A stretch of DNA of 64,000 nt from positions 1 through 64,000 of the forward strand of contig CAKVGZ010000001.1 in the NCBI GenBank assembly GCA_934747765.1. Reading direction: 5' to 3'. Every line of letters starts with the position of its first letter. Within the stretch, counting starts at the first letter, position 1. Source of the stretch: an uncultured Clostridia bacterium (GTDB taxonomy: Bacteria > Bacillota > Clostridia > Christensenellales > UBA1242). Shown piece after piece: positions 42,901 to 50,505 of the stretch. The notes below the pieces were generated by a model. The model ran no database searches, was not told the DNA's origin, and saw nothing but the letters and a program-made list of their open reading frames with translations. The translations under genes and the position numbers were made by a program.

Positions 42901-45900
42901 TGGTCAAATTTGTTTTGAGGTCACTGGCAACGGTGCTGGCTTTGTGACAATTGTCAAAAATGATGACGGCACCTACAAACTTGTTGTCAAAGACGAGTTG
43001 CCAGTTGGTGCAAGAACGCTTGAAATAAAAACTTATGGTGTTGATATTGATGGCGAAAAAAGTCAGGAAGCTGTTTTGTATATTGAACTTGTGCAATTTG
43101 TTGTTAAAGAAAATAACTTTAGTGACATTGTCTACAATGTGTTCAATGATATATATTCCTCAGCAATTGGAAATTCCTACACTCTTGAAATTTCTTTAAA
43201 TTCAAACATTTTGATTTACAACAAATCAAATGAAATCATAAGAAGAAACGTTCTTGAGTTCTTGTCAAAATTAACCACAGAAGGAACATGGAGTTTCAAA
43301 GATGGCGATGCAACTTGGAACAACATAATTGGAAACAATAAATTTACTGACGGCATTGGATTTTCAAAAGTTTACACAACTTCGAAAGGTGGATTCAAAA
43401 TTTCATACAATGAAGAAACAAAGAAAATTGTTATAAAATTTTTGAAAGTTCACACCCCTTCTTCTCCAGAATTAGAAATAAAATTCTTTGCTCGATTCCA
43501 CTACACCAACAAAGGATTGCCAGAAATTTATTCAACGGGAACAGAGAATGCTTATGTATTATCTCAAGAGTTTACGTTTGACATTTCTGAAAAAACAACT
43601 TTGAGAAATCCTTATCCACTTTACAGTTACGATGACATGAAAAACATGAGGGAAGGAAATTATTACATTTTGATGAAGGATATAACACTTCCTGATGATT
43701 TTGTTCCAATTGAAACTTTGATTGGTGGATTTGACGGAAACAACCATCGAATCATTCTTCCACATCAATACAGTTTGAAAGCGGAAGAATCAAATTCAAT
43801 TACTTTTGGTCTTTTCAAGACCACGTCAGAATCTGCACTTCTCAAAAATATAATCATTTATGTTAAAGAAAACACAAACCTTAACTTGTATGATTTCACA
43901 ACGGTAACTTTTGGTTTGCTTGTTGGTGAAAATAACGGGAAAATAACAAACTGTTCAATTCAGGGCGACTCGCTTGCAATTATGAATTTGAATTTGTTTG
44001 GAATTCCAGATTCCACTCAAATAACAAATCAAGTTGGTGGCCTTGTTGGAATCAACCTTGGAGATATAACAAACAGCCGTGTTGAAGCGGGAATTTCGCT
44101 CAATGCAACTGGATTGTCATCTTCTTCAACAACAGGATATCTTCCTGCAAATCTTGGCGGAATTGCGGCAATTAACGGTGGCTCGGCAAGTGTTGCCTCT
44201 TGCTATGTTATGGCAAGATTAGAAAACAACACAGCAGGTTCAGTTTCTGCCATCACCGGCGGTGTTGTTGGAGTTAATCAACTGGGGGGAACAATATTTT
44301 CTAGTTATATAACATCTGGAAACACAGACAAGGATATGTTCCCAGAAGAAGTTGGGGGAGTGAATATCATCTATTCAACAGCAAGTGCAAGTGCGTTCGT
44401 TTATGAAAACTTTGGACAAATTTCAAATTGCTATTCAAATATTCCAGTTATATCAAACGAAAGCGCAAGTGGATTTGTTTTCAACAACCAATCGGAAGGC
44501 GTTGTCACACATTGCTACTCAACTTCAGCCCTCCAAAGTTCGGCAAAAAACGGCGTGTTTGTTGGGTTTTTGACTGGTGTTTCTGAAAACCCAATTCTTA
44601 ACACAGGAAAAATTATTGAGTGTTTTGCAGTTGAGGAAAACACTAAGGAAAACACTGAGGGAAACACTGAGGGAAAAAAGTTTAACTCGGGACTTGGAGG
44701 AAATGTTGTTGATGGGCTAACAATACTGACATCAAAAGATAAGTTTAACAAACAAGATACATTCAAAAAATTTGCATTCTCAAACACAGCCGACAAAACA
44801 GCAGGTGTTTGGTTCTGGGCAAACAATAACTTTGGCGAAAGCGACTTCAAAGACGAAGACGGAAGAGCATTATCGTTCAGTGCAAAAGCTCCACAACTTG
44901 TTTCTCCAAACGTTTTAACGTTTGGGCACCAAACCCTTGTTAACACAATTTTCGACAGCGAAACTGAAACCACAGAATATATTTATGAGTATGATGAAAA
45001 TTATCTTGAGGGAAGTAAATTCAATCCATATATAATTTCTTCTCAAGAAGATTTAGAATTCTTGGTTAACTCAAATTCAGGTTTCACTTCGGGTGTTATA
45101 ATAAAAGAAATTTATTGCAGATTGATTGGGAATATAATTTATGAAACTTCAACAGTTTCAAGTGGATTATATCAATACACATTCCTTGGAAATTTTGAAG
45201 GAAATGGTTACACAATTGGAAACTATGTTTTGGACAGTGGTGCAAAGCGTGACAATGCAGGTTTCTTTGGAACAATTGGTCTTCCAAGTCAAGTCAAAGG
45301 CAGTGTCAAAAATTTAACATTTGCTCCAAGATATATAAGTTTGGCAAATTGCAACTCGGTTGGTGCTGTTGCAGGTGCAGTTTATGGCGCAACACTTGTT
45401 AACATAACAGTTGATGGTTCGTTGTATGCGTCTGAGCTTGATGGGGTCACAGTTCTTGGAAAGAACACCGTTGGTGGTGTTTGCGGAATTGCAGAGGGTG
45501 AATTCAATTTCAACAACATCATCTCAAACATTTCTGTTAACGCAACCTACAGATCAAGTTTGAATAATCATCCATACAGAGAATATCTGCTGGGCAATTT
45601 GAATCAAGTTTCCTATGCGGGATTGATTTCGGGTGTTACAAACGGATATGGAAAAGTTGTTTATGCTTATGTTTCAGGAAACAATGTTTCTGCTGGTGAA
45701 AATGCTGGACTTATGTTTGGTTATAATGGACGAAATGTTATTGCTCAAAATCTTGAAGTTATTGGAGCAATCGGCCAAAAAGTTAAGGCAGACATTTATG
45801 GTGGAGTTATTGCGGGACATAACCTTGGAACAATTAAAGACGTTGTGATTTTGGGTGATGATGGAAGTGCCTACTCAGGATTCTTTGCAACTGAAAACTT

Positions 45901-46573
45901 TTCTCCAACAGCAATCGGAAATGTTGCTGGATACATGACTAATGGAACAATAGAAAATGTTTTGATAACAACCAAGTTGAAAGTCAAAACGGATGTTATA
46001 TCTGTTGGTGGAGCAGTTGGATTTATGACTGCTGGACGTCTTCAAAACGTCGTCATTGTTGGAGATATTATTGGTGGAAGCAGAATTGGTGGAGTTATTG
46101 GATTAATAAAAACTGAAAATTCTTCAAAAGTTTCGATAATTGACACATTCCACAGCGGAACAATAACTTCAACCACATCAGAAGATTTGACGTCTGTTGG
46201 AACTCTTGTTGCTTCAATTTCAGGTTATAAAGATGGAACGGTTGGCATCAGTAAAGACATCAGTGAAAATGATTCTAATTTAAATAAGACCGTTAACATA
46301 GTTTTAAGAGAAGCTTTCAAAAAGGACATTGAACAAAAACTTGCAAGCGGTGTTTACACTTCAAAAATTGTTATCAACAACTATTCAATTTCAGAATCAC
46401 TCCAAGTTTGGTATGGAAATTGTGTGTGTGAAAATGCAAGCACATACAAAAAGGAATTACTTAAGGATAAAGATGGCATTTTATCAATCTACAACGTTAA
46501 CGAAGAAGACATCACAAAATTCATTCCTTTAACAAATAAATATCAAGAAAATGGAACGGTTACATTAAAATAA
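36920..46573 (+). CDS. Giant surface lipoprotein with Ig-like and GLUG/beta-helix modules (B)
   Basis: A 3,217-residue protein with signal MRKRIFSFIILILVAVCGVTL then VSC; Cys24 is the lipid site, as in protein A. Residues about 25-1000 are Ig-like strands. Beta-helix blocks start near 1004 (GGFAGKNSGSI, GGIVGDNSGTI, GGAVGTNSGTI), 2229 (YYILMKDITLPDDFVPIETL then GGFDGNNH) and 2702 (GNFEGNGYTIGNY); between them lie more Ig-like units. The order mirrors part of protein A: an N-terminal NFYPAESNLRDLEF segment against NFIPSNTNQRDLVF, then IIPGQHSLLELSVTPG against LVPGDSGILSINLFPS, then the ILM.DI block. No enzyme motif, sortase signal or C-terminal membrane helix is visible. The start has a modest AGAGG. 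No terminator separates it from gene A. It ends at a clear terminator. Confidence 0.85.
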   Translation: MRKRIFSFIILILVAVCGVTLVSCGRNSGENVSISVSEGLDTQLSSNLKNDFSDELRLSSSEKNNFVQGKGYLGSVSGANAVSLIVGDEGFGRREIIVQIGGFFEGMGKEVFFSTDSDCISISEKVEYLSNGKAKVTITANSSGTAEVFVKTGQFGKTTSFVVKCLTKLERFSAKTNAIIYLEKGKTLEINPDTYFNFYPAESNLRDLEFFDGDVCLTKNGKTILSTADASGVTGVIETSREISVRATRLSGTESMETISVVVVDSLDNLQLKKTIYNNSGAESYVELGERLTVLQNVTSKGGVSYGVRKVYAIVDCNEDDLKIFARAISKGEDLGILIVPTAIERITQENFSTAKFKNLVDGTREEFSTYVFEFEFKFEGYSEYDVKFNFKVGEYKYSENMSSTVEFKTGSSLIELKKVGQEAESNEYLIYDYYSGTYGTAMTISIGRSDLFSQSKISLELGDADIGNFIFTTRAGKKKEFLTFSSGETFFVKAKTALEAKEYTVTAKVSFTFEGVDFETEKNYIFNVQKSPTEVKLISGTTAISSHNFDLNTTGKVLGQESYTSRKTLILDVCGFAGSAQLGTVSDFEIISTTGIIQATKDGSTIKLTAIDTGTGKIEVILGNGVRTTFTFEVIRSVSSAKISLPDASQNSNLIAVLNNYSHEGTIYDQYVIAKTNSQIPLIISATGNFTSEISVADDVKDKVTINGKFIATTEFSKAEVKVKITFKKIDENGKIVEVTEYATGKILLSAITQIDSLTIKANKGSNFNLYDYSSVGYFSKNLATAEIYVDVVPSSIKEAVFEAIVWTTNMGEFTKISNGNSDVYTCEIFSFEFFKTGENAGRGIITCNVDNMKLFDENGNLNLGRVTLSASVARSSDVENSKINKNIHFNVKCANKVEVIACDKNAINLDPYSNKDQLLVSTFPINATNKSWNYVFIPTTSGLNESDVLLTQNGDVLTIELKNTNAKGKGVLRLIAFDSYSTINDYTTFVEIPLSINDGSEDYPYHINSDKDIEKLVKTNFEKYYVVSGEFDLTKYDWSGKVLSGTITNDGKAVFKTTLKSTTVDKEIYAGLFKEITGKISGIKLEVSFNLDFKTETSKRIFVGGFAGKNSGSIENASVGIKENSSVSVEIKENSSVSVGKNSLYFGGVVAQNVGTIMNEITKNSLLTTLVSGKFKISCKQTELLVVGGAVGLNNGTIKRTIEEGLVEFNNSFATANISMEISCDQTNTNSCIGAVAGKSTNLLDNLESVGTVSAPNFDNVGGIVGDNSGTITNCLSQTVVVGHNNVGGAVGTNSGTIDKMIVESLEKKSSVTLVSGNNAVGGIVGNMTGGSLTYSSMISYLSNLEAIDVKGANNFGLVVGAQSEDATIDYVVAIADGFGTPISFTADNYAIFTKSSNTPTSSKGIGEGVTKENIKDIEGFGFIFLPSNAINMELNSDKQNNKMTSDGGNVAFYIYLKDKDGNFSTYLISSFLTTSLGNRYLIESSDSAILEIANGSLCPKAIGEVVLTVSSPYVSASQKIYVKVVSFINNISIYLDREKTSEIENQSEVNFDAQISKILYLSLLDKYNLKGFEIPTDIKFLIKIGDKIVKPGSSSEYVFDLVQIDFETYQISVKGEVGEYDVTILPYVEFVGEDGKTYFATLNFEVDKNAKTKIECKFKFENTTKGIGVSKDTIETEPYYVTEMDVSLDSIKSDEKITIEVSELDSAGDIIDKPETLYLELTVQFGEKVFKNKTGETFNDKFTFDIDCQENKTFSIKFKLDDEGKAITSTKIFKVKISALNGVSSSMIITYQPQSVISVSSNLYSTISKEEEKYGFSGRFSYIPSGVIIPGQHSLLELSVTPGFTYFETVEIVNVSGNQYNLAFDLFDRTSDSPLAGGKRVGDGIQISRNLIKDGKFFVRIFADQRMADNSQASLKIIFRDKNGNQIGDEILKTFIVERLPGVILTVDGVSSGNEQSNPLKLAQGISYDLDVNVKGFSFGTFVGSGNLYTDGQICFEVTGNGAGFVTIVKNDDGTYKLVVKDELPVGARTLEIKTYGVDIDGEKSQEAVLYIELVQFVVKENNFSDIVYNVFNDIYSSAIGNSYTLEISLNSNILIYNKSNEIIRRNVLEFLSKLTTEGTWSFKDGDATWNNIIGNNKFTDGIGFSKVYTTSKGGFKISYNEETKKIVIKFLKVHTPSSPELEIKFFARFHYTNKGLPEIYSTGTENAYVLSQEFTFDISEKTTLRNPYPLYSYDDMKNMREGNYYILMKDITLPDDFVPIETLIGGFDGNNHRIILPHQYSLKAEESNSITFGLFKTTSESALLKNIIIYVKENTNLNLYDFTTVTFGLLVGENNGKITNCSIQGDSLAIMNLNLFGIPDSTQITNQVGGLVGINLGDITNSRVEAGISLNATGLSSSSTTGYLPANLGGIAAINGGSASVASCYVMARLENNTAGSVSAITGGVVGVNQLGGTIFSSYITSGNTDKDMFPEEVGGVNIIYSTASASAFVYENFGQISNCYSNIPVISNESASGFVFNNQSEGVVTHCYSTSALQSSAKNGVFVGFLTGVSENPILNTGKIIECFAVEENTKENTEGNTEGKKFNSGLGGNVVDGLTILTSKDKFNKQDTFKKFAFSNTADKTAGVWFWANNNFGESDFKDEDGRALSFSAKAPQLVSPNVLTFGHQTLVNTIFDSETETTEYIYEYDENYLEGSKFNPYIISSQEDLEFLVNSNSGFTSGVIIKEIYCRLIGNIIYETSTVSSGLYQYTFLGNFEGNGYTIGNYVLDSGAKRDNAGFFGTIGLPSQVKGSVKNLTFAPRYISLANCNSVGAVAGAVYGATLVNITVDGSLYASELDGVTVLGKNTVGGVCGIAEGEFNFNNIISNISVNATYRSSLNNHPYREYLLGNLNQVSYAGLISGVTNGYGKVVYAYVSGNNVSAGENAGLMFGYNGRNVIAQNLEVIGAIGQKVKADIYGGVIAGHNLGTIKDVVILGDDGSAYSGFFATENFSPTAIGNVAGYMTNGTIENVLITTKLKVKTDVISVGGAVGFMTAGRLQNVVIVGDIIGGSRIGGVIGLIKTENSSKVSIIDTFHSGTITSTTSEDLTSVGTLVASISGYKDGTVGISKDISENDSNLNKTVNIVLREAFKKDIEQKLASGVYTSKIVINNYSISESLQVWYGNCVCENASTYKKELLKDKDGILSIYNVNEEDITKFIPLTNKYQENGTVTLK
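40281..40340 (+). repeat. 30-bp in-frame tandem duplication in giant protein B
   Basis: Two 30-bp units (40281-40310, 40311-40340) with two mismatches, encoding the decapeptide (V)GIKENSSVS / (V)EIKENSSVS. It sits in a GLUG block and looks like a recent slippage. Confidence 0.85.
44633..44680 (+). repeat. 12-bp in-frame micro-repeats in giant protein B
   Basis: Four 12-bp units encoding EENT, KENT, EGNT, EGKK. This is a charged linker between a GLUG block and the next Ig-like or helix segment, probably variable in length between strains (inference). Confidence 0.85.
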
Positions 46574-46603
46574 AAGGTCTAAAAAGGCCTTTTATTTTTT
46601 TTT
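46571..46603 (+). terminator. Terminator of the giant lipoprotein operon
   Basis: Stem aaaaggtct/aggcctttt (46572-46580 and 46585-46593, one G-U pair), loop aaaa, followed by atttttttttt. Confidence 0.85.
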
Positions 46604-46622
46604 GTGTTAAATCGACAACATT

Positions 46623-46661
46623 TGTCAACAATTTTATAAATTTGGTAAAAAGTTGTTGACA
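46623..46661 (+). promoter_or_regulatory. Inverted repeat overlapping the rpoB -35 box
   Basis: tgtcaacaa (46623-46631) and ttgttgaca (46653-46661) are perfect 9-bp inverted arms 21 bp apart. The right arm contains the whole -35 TTGACA, so a protein bound to the pair could block the promoter. It is a candidate operator only. Confidence 0.4.
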
Positions 46662-46684
46662 TAATTTCCAATTAATGATAAAAT
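46656..46684 (+). promoter_or_regulatory. Consensus promoter of rpoB-rpoC
   Basis: TTGACA (46656-46661), 17 bp, TAAAAT (46679-46684). The leader to the ATG is about 110 nt. Confidence 0.85.
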
Positions 46685-46749
46685 CTTGAATTGTATAGGC
46701 TAAAGTGGACAAATATTGGGCATTTTTTAGTTAAAATATGTGGAGATAA

Positions 46750-46784
46750 GGCAAAAATGTGCTATTTTTGCCACTCTTTTTTTT
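46750..46784 (+). promoter_or_regulatory. Terminator-like hairpin (attenuator candidate) in the rpoB leader
   Basis: Perfect 9-bp stem ggcaaaaat/atttttgcc (46750-46758 and 46764-46772), loop gtgct, then ac and TCTTTTTTTT. It ends six bases before the ribosome site AAGGAG (46791-46796) and lies about 65 nt after the likely transcript start. It has the layout of an intrinsic terminator between promoter and gene. Confidence 0.65.
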
Positions 46785-46801
46785 GCTTGTAAGGAGAAGT
46801 T

Positions 46802-49800
46802 ATGATGGAAACAATGGTTAAAAAAATCAAAAGTGGAAGAGGAGAAAGATATTCTTTTGGAAAAATTGAAGAATATTGCCCAACTCCAAATTTACTTGAA
46901 ATCCAAAGGGACACATATAAAAAGTTCTTAGACACAGGAATTACCGAAATCTTGGAAGAGTTTTCGCCTGTTGTTGATTACAGCGGAAAAGGAAAATTAT
47001 ATTTCCTTTCTTCTTCAATTGATGAAAAATGCAAATTCTCCAGAAGTGAATGTAAACGCAGAGGGTCTTCGTACACAACTCCTTTGAAAGTTAAAGCAAA
47101 GTTTGTGACAGACGAAAATCCAACTGGAATTGAACAAGAAGTTTTCATGGGTGACATTCCTCTTATGACAGAGGAAGGTTCTTTCATTTTCAACGGAATT
47201 GAAAGAGTTGTTGTTTCTCAAATTGTTCGTTCTCCAAGCGTATATTTCACAGAAGACACTCCTCACAATCTTTCAACAGCAAAAGGTCAAATGATTCCAA
47301 CAAGAGGAATGTGGCTTGAATTCGAACAAGCAGCAAATGACATTATCAAAGTTGTTATCGACAGAGGAAGCAAGGTTACTCTTGGTGTTTTCTTGAAATG
47401 TTTTGGTTACACAAATGACGAAATTTTGAAACTTTTTGGAAACAACAAATATGTTAAAAATGTTTTGGACAAAGAACCTCAAACAACTCAAGAAGAAGCT
47501 CTTATCGAATTCAGCAGAAAAACAAGACCAACAGAAGTTCCTTCTGCAGAATCAACAAGAAGTTATTTGAATCTATTCTTCTTCTCAGACCAATACTACA
47601 ACTTAAGTAGAGTTGGAAGATACAAATTTAACAAAAAATTGTCCATTGCAACAAGAATCACAGGAAAAGTTTCTGCCGACAACATTGTTATTGAAGACGA
47701 AGTTGTTGTTAAAGCAGGCGACATTATAACTGCAGATGTTGCAAGAAGAATTCAAGACAACGGAATCAACGAAGTTTGGATTTTGATTAAAGGTGAAAGA
47801 CATCTCTTAAGAGGAAACAATCGTGTTAAACTCTCAAATGTTTTCCCATGCAACGAAGAAGAACTTGGAATTTTGGAAGAAGTTTATTATCCAACTCTTG
47901 CACAAATTCTTAAAGACAACAAAACAAAAGAAAAACGTCTTAAAGCAATCAAAGAAAATGCTAAAGAACTTTTGATAACAACTTTAACAATTGATGATAT
48001 TCTTGCAAGCATAAGTTATTATCTTGATATCCTTGCTGGAATTGGCGAATTCGACAACATTGACCATCTTTCAAACAGAAGAATTCAATCTGTTGGCGAA
48101 CTCATGAAAAATGCTTTCCGCACAGGCGTTAACAAACTTTGCACAAGCATGAAAGAAAGTTTGCAAGGAAAAGATTTGAGCGAAGTTTCTCCTTCCCAAA
48201 TCATCAATCCACGTCCTGTTAACAAAGCTTTGAAAGATTTCATTGCTTCGTCACAACTTTCACAACTTATGGACCAAGCAAATCCTCTTTCTTCATTGAC
48301 ACAAAAAAGAAGAGTTTCAGCTGTTGGTCCTGGAGGAATCAAAAAGGAAAGAGCAACTGACGAAGTTCGTGATATTCACTACACACACTTCGGCAGAATC
48401 TGCGTTATCGAAACTCCAGAAGGGCAAAGCATTGGTCTTATAAGCACTCTTGCTTCTTATGCAAAAATCAATGAATATGGATTCCTTGAAACTCCATACA
48501 GAAAAGTTGACAAGAAAACAGGCATTGTTTCAAAAGTCAGCGAATATAAAATGGCAGATATTGAAGACACCTGCTACATTGCTCAATCAATTGAACCTTT
48601 AACAGAAGATGGTCGTTTCTTGAACGACAGAATTGTTTGCCGTTACAAAAACGCAATCGTTGAAGTTCCAAGAAACATGGTCGATTATGTTGATGTTTCA
48701 CCAAGACAATTTATCTCTGCAGCAACTGCATTGATTCCTTTCCTTAACAGTGATGATAGTATGCGTGCTCTTATGGGTGCGAACATGCAACGTCAGGCTG
48801 TTCCTGTTTTGCGTCCTGAATCTCCAATTGTTGGAACAGGAATGGAAGCAAAAATCGCTTACGACTGCGGTGCAATGGTTATTGCAAAAAATCCTGGTGT
48901 GGTTTCATACGTTGGCTCTGCACAAATTAAAGTTAAAACTGAAGATGGTGAAGATGTTTACGATTTGATTAAGTTCCAAAAAACAAATCAAGACACTTGC
49001 GTAAACCAAAAACCTCTCGTCAAACACGGCGAAAAAATTAAAGCTGGCGACATTTTGGCAGATGGCTATTCAACCCAAAATGGTGAACTTGCTCTTGGAA
49101 AGAACGTTCTTGTTGGCTACATGAACTGGGAAGGATATAACTACGAAGATGCTATCCTTGTTAGTGAAAGAATGGTTAAGGAAGACATTTACACTTCCAT
49201 AACATTGAAAGCAGAAGAAATTAAGTGCAGAACAACAAAACTTGGTGATGAAGAAATCACAAGAGATATTCCAAATCTTGGAGAAGAAGCACTTAAAAAT
49301 CTTGATGAAAACGGAATTGTTAGAATTGGTGCTGAAGTTGTTCCTGGCGACATTCTTGTTGGAAAAGTGACACCAAAAGGTGAAACAGAACTCACTCCAG
49401 AAGAAAGACTTCTTCGTGCAATTTTTGGCGAAAAAGCAAGAGAAGTTCGCGACACATCTCTTCGTGTTCAACACGGACGTGGAGGAGTTGTTGTTGACGT
49501 ACAAATCTTCTCACGTAAAAACAAAGACGAACTTGAACCTGGTGTTAACATGATGGTTAAAGTTTATGTTGCGCAAAGACGTAAACTTTCTGTTGGTGAC
49601 AAGATGGCTGGACGTCACGGAAACAAAGGTGTTGTTTCAAGAATCCTTCCAATTGCCGACATGCCATACATGGCCAATGGTCAACCTTTGGACATTGTGT
49701 TGAACCCACTTGGTATTCCTTCTCGTATGAACGTTGGTCAGGTTTTGGAAGTTCACCTTGGTCTTGTGGCTCAAAGTTTGGGCTGGAAAGTTGCAACTCC

Positions 49801-50476
49801 AGTTTTCGATGGGGCAACAGCAGACGACATTCAAAAATTATTGATAGAAAACAATTTCCCTGCAAACGGAAAAATTCAACTTTATGATGGAAGAACTGGC
49901 GAAGCATTCGCTAACCCTGCAACAGTTGGTTACAAATATATGTTGAAACTTGACCACATGGTCGACAGCAAAATGCACGCTCGTTCAATCGGACCTTATT
50001 CTCTTGTCACACAACAACCTCTTGGCGGAAAAGCTATGTTTGGTGGTCAAAGATTTGGTGAAATGGAAGTTTGGGCTTTGGAAGCTTATGGCGCTTCAAA
50101 TGTCCTTCAAGAAATTTTAACAGTTAAATCTGATGACGTTGTTGGAAGAGTTAAAACTTATGAAGCAATTGTTAAAGGTCAACCAATTGCTGAACCTGGA
50201 ATTCCTGAATCGTTCAAGGTTCTTGTTAAGGAACTTCAAGCGCTTGGCTTAGACATCAAAATCTTAACAGAAAATGAACAAGAAATTTCTATTGGCGAAA
50301 TAACACAAGATGATATTTCACCTTTAACAAAAGAAGTTGAAGAAGAACTCAAAGAAATCAATCTTGATTTCGACAATAAAGAGGACGCAACTTCTGACCT
50401 ATTAAATGAAATTGAAAAAGAAACAACTGCATTTGATGCAAGTGATTTATTGGAAGATTTAGACGATAATGAATAA
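46802..50476 (+). CDS. rpoB: RNA polymerase beta subunit
   Basis: A 1,224-residue subunit that forms the catalytic pincer with beta-prime. The rifampicin pocket reads [18 protein letters not shown] then [11 protein letters not shown]; Gln501 (codon CAA at 48302-48304) stands where E. coli has His526, with Ala, Ser, Leu and Val at the equivalents of Asn518, Glu523, Ile524 and Leu533. Later motifs [33 protein letters not shown] and [18 protein letters not shown] are standard. The C-terminal tail beyond EMEVWALE is about 100 residues and acidic. rpoC follows after 29 nt. The usual rplJ-rplL genes are not upstream here. Confidence 0.97.
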   Translation: MMETMVKKIKSGRGERYSFGKIEEYCPTPNLLEIQRDTYKKFLDTGITEILEEFSPVVDYSGKGKLYFLSSSIDEKCKFSRSECKRRGSSYTTPLKVKAKFVTDENPTGIEQEVFMGDIPLMTEEGSFIFNGIERVVVSQIVRSPSVYFTEDTPHNLSTAKGQMIPTRGMWLEFEQAANDIIKVVIDRGSKVTLGVFLKCFGYTNDEILKLFGNNKYVKNVLDKEPQTTQEEALIEFSRKTRPTEVPSAESTRSYLNLFFFSDQYYNLSRVGRYKFNKKLSIATRITGKVSADNIVIEDEVVVKAGDIITADVARRIQDNGINEVWILIKGERHLLRGNNRVKLSNVFPCNEEELGILEEVYYPTLAQILKDNKTKEKRLKAIKENAKELLITTLTIDDILASISYYLDILAGIGEFDNIDHLSNRRIQSVGELMKNAFRTGVNKLCTSMKESLQGKDLSEVSPSQIINPRPVNKALKDFIASSQLSQLMDQANPLSSLTQKRRVSAVGPGGIKKERATDEVRDIHYTHFGRICVIETPEGQSIGLISTLASYAKINEYGFLETPYRKVDKKTGIVSKVSEYKMADIEDTCYIAQSIEPLTEDGRFLNDRIVCRYKNAIVEVPRNMVDYVDVSPRQFISAATALIPFLNSDDSMRALMGANMQRQAVPVLRPESPIVGTGMEAKIAYDCGAMVIAKNPGVVSYVGSAQIKVKTEDGEDVYDLIKFQKTNQDTCVNQKPLVKHGEKIKAGDILADGYSTQNGELALGKNVLVGYMNWEGYNYEDAILVSERMVKEDIYTSITLKAEEIKCRTTKLGDEEITRDIPNLGEEALKNLDENGIVRIGAEVVPGDILVGKVTPKGETELTPEERLLRAIFGEKAREVRDTSLRVQHGRGGVVVDVQIFSRKNKDELEPGVNMMVKVYVAQRRKLSVGDKMAGRHGNKGVVSRILPIADMPYMANGQPLDIVLNPLGIPSRMNVGQVLEVHLGLVAQSLGWKVATPVFDGATADDIQKLLIENNFPANGKIQLYDGRTGEAFANPATVGYKYMLKLDHMVDSKMHARSIGPYSLVTQQPLGGKAMFGGQRFGEMEVWALEAYGASNVLQEILTVKSDDVVGRVKTYEAIVKGQPIAEPGIPESFKVLVKELQALGLDIKILTENEQEISIGEITQDDISPLTKEVEEELKEINLDFDNKEDATSDLLNEIEKETTAFDASDLLEDLDDNE

Positions 50477-50505
50477 TTGATAGTTAATTTAGGAGAAAAA
50501 GAACT

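Noticed and set aside
18640..46573. CRISPR array or integrated phage as the source of the repetitive signal
   Set aside because: The repeats are protein-level GLUG modules without spacers; no integrase, capsid or att-like sites are seen.
46571..46801. rplJ leader or an L10-binding RNA
   Set aside because: No ribosomal protein gene follows and I cannot see the L10 kink-turn pattern.
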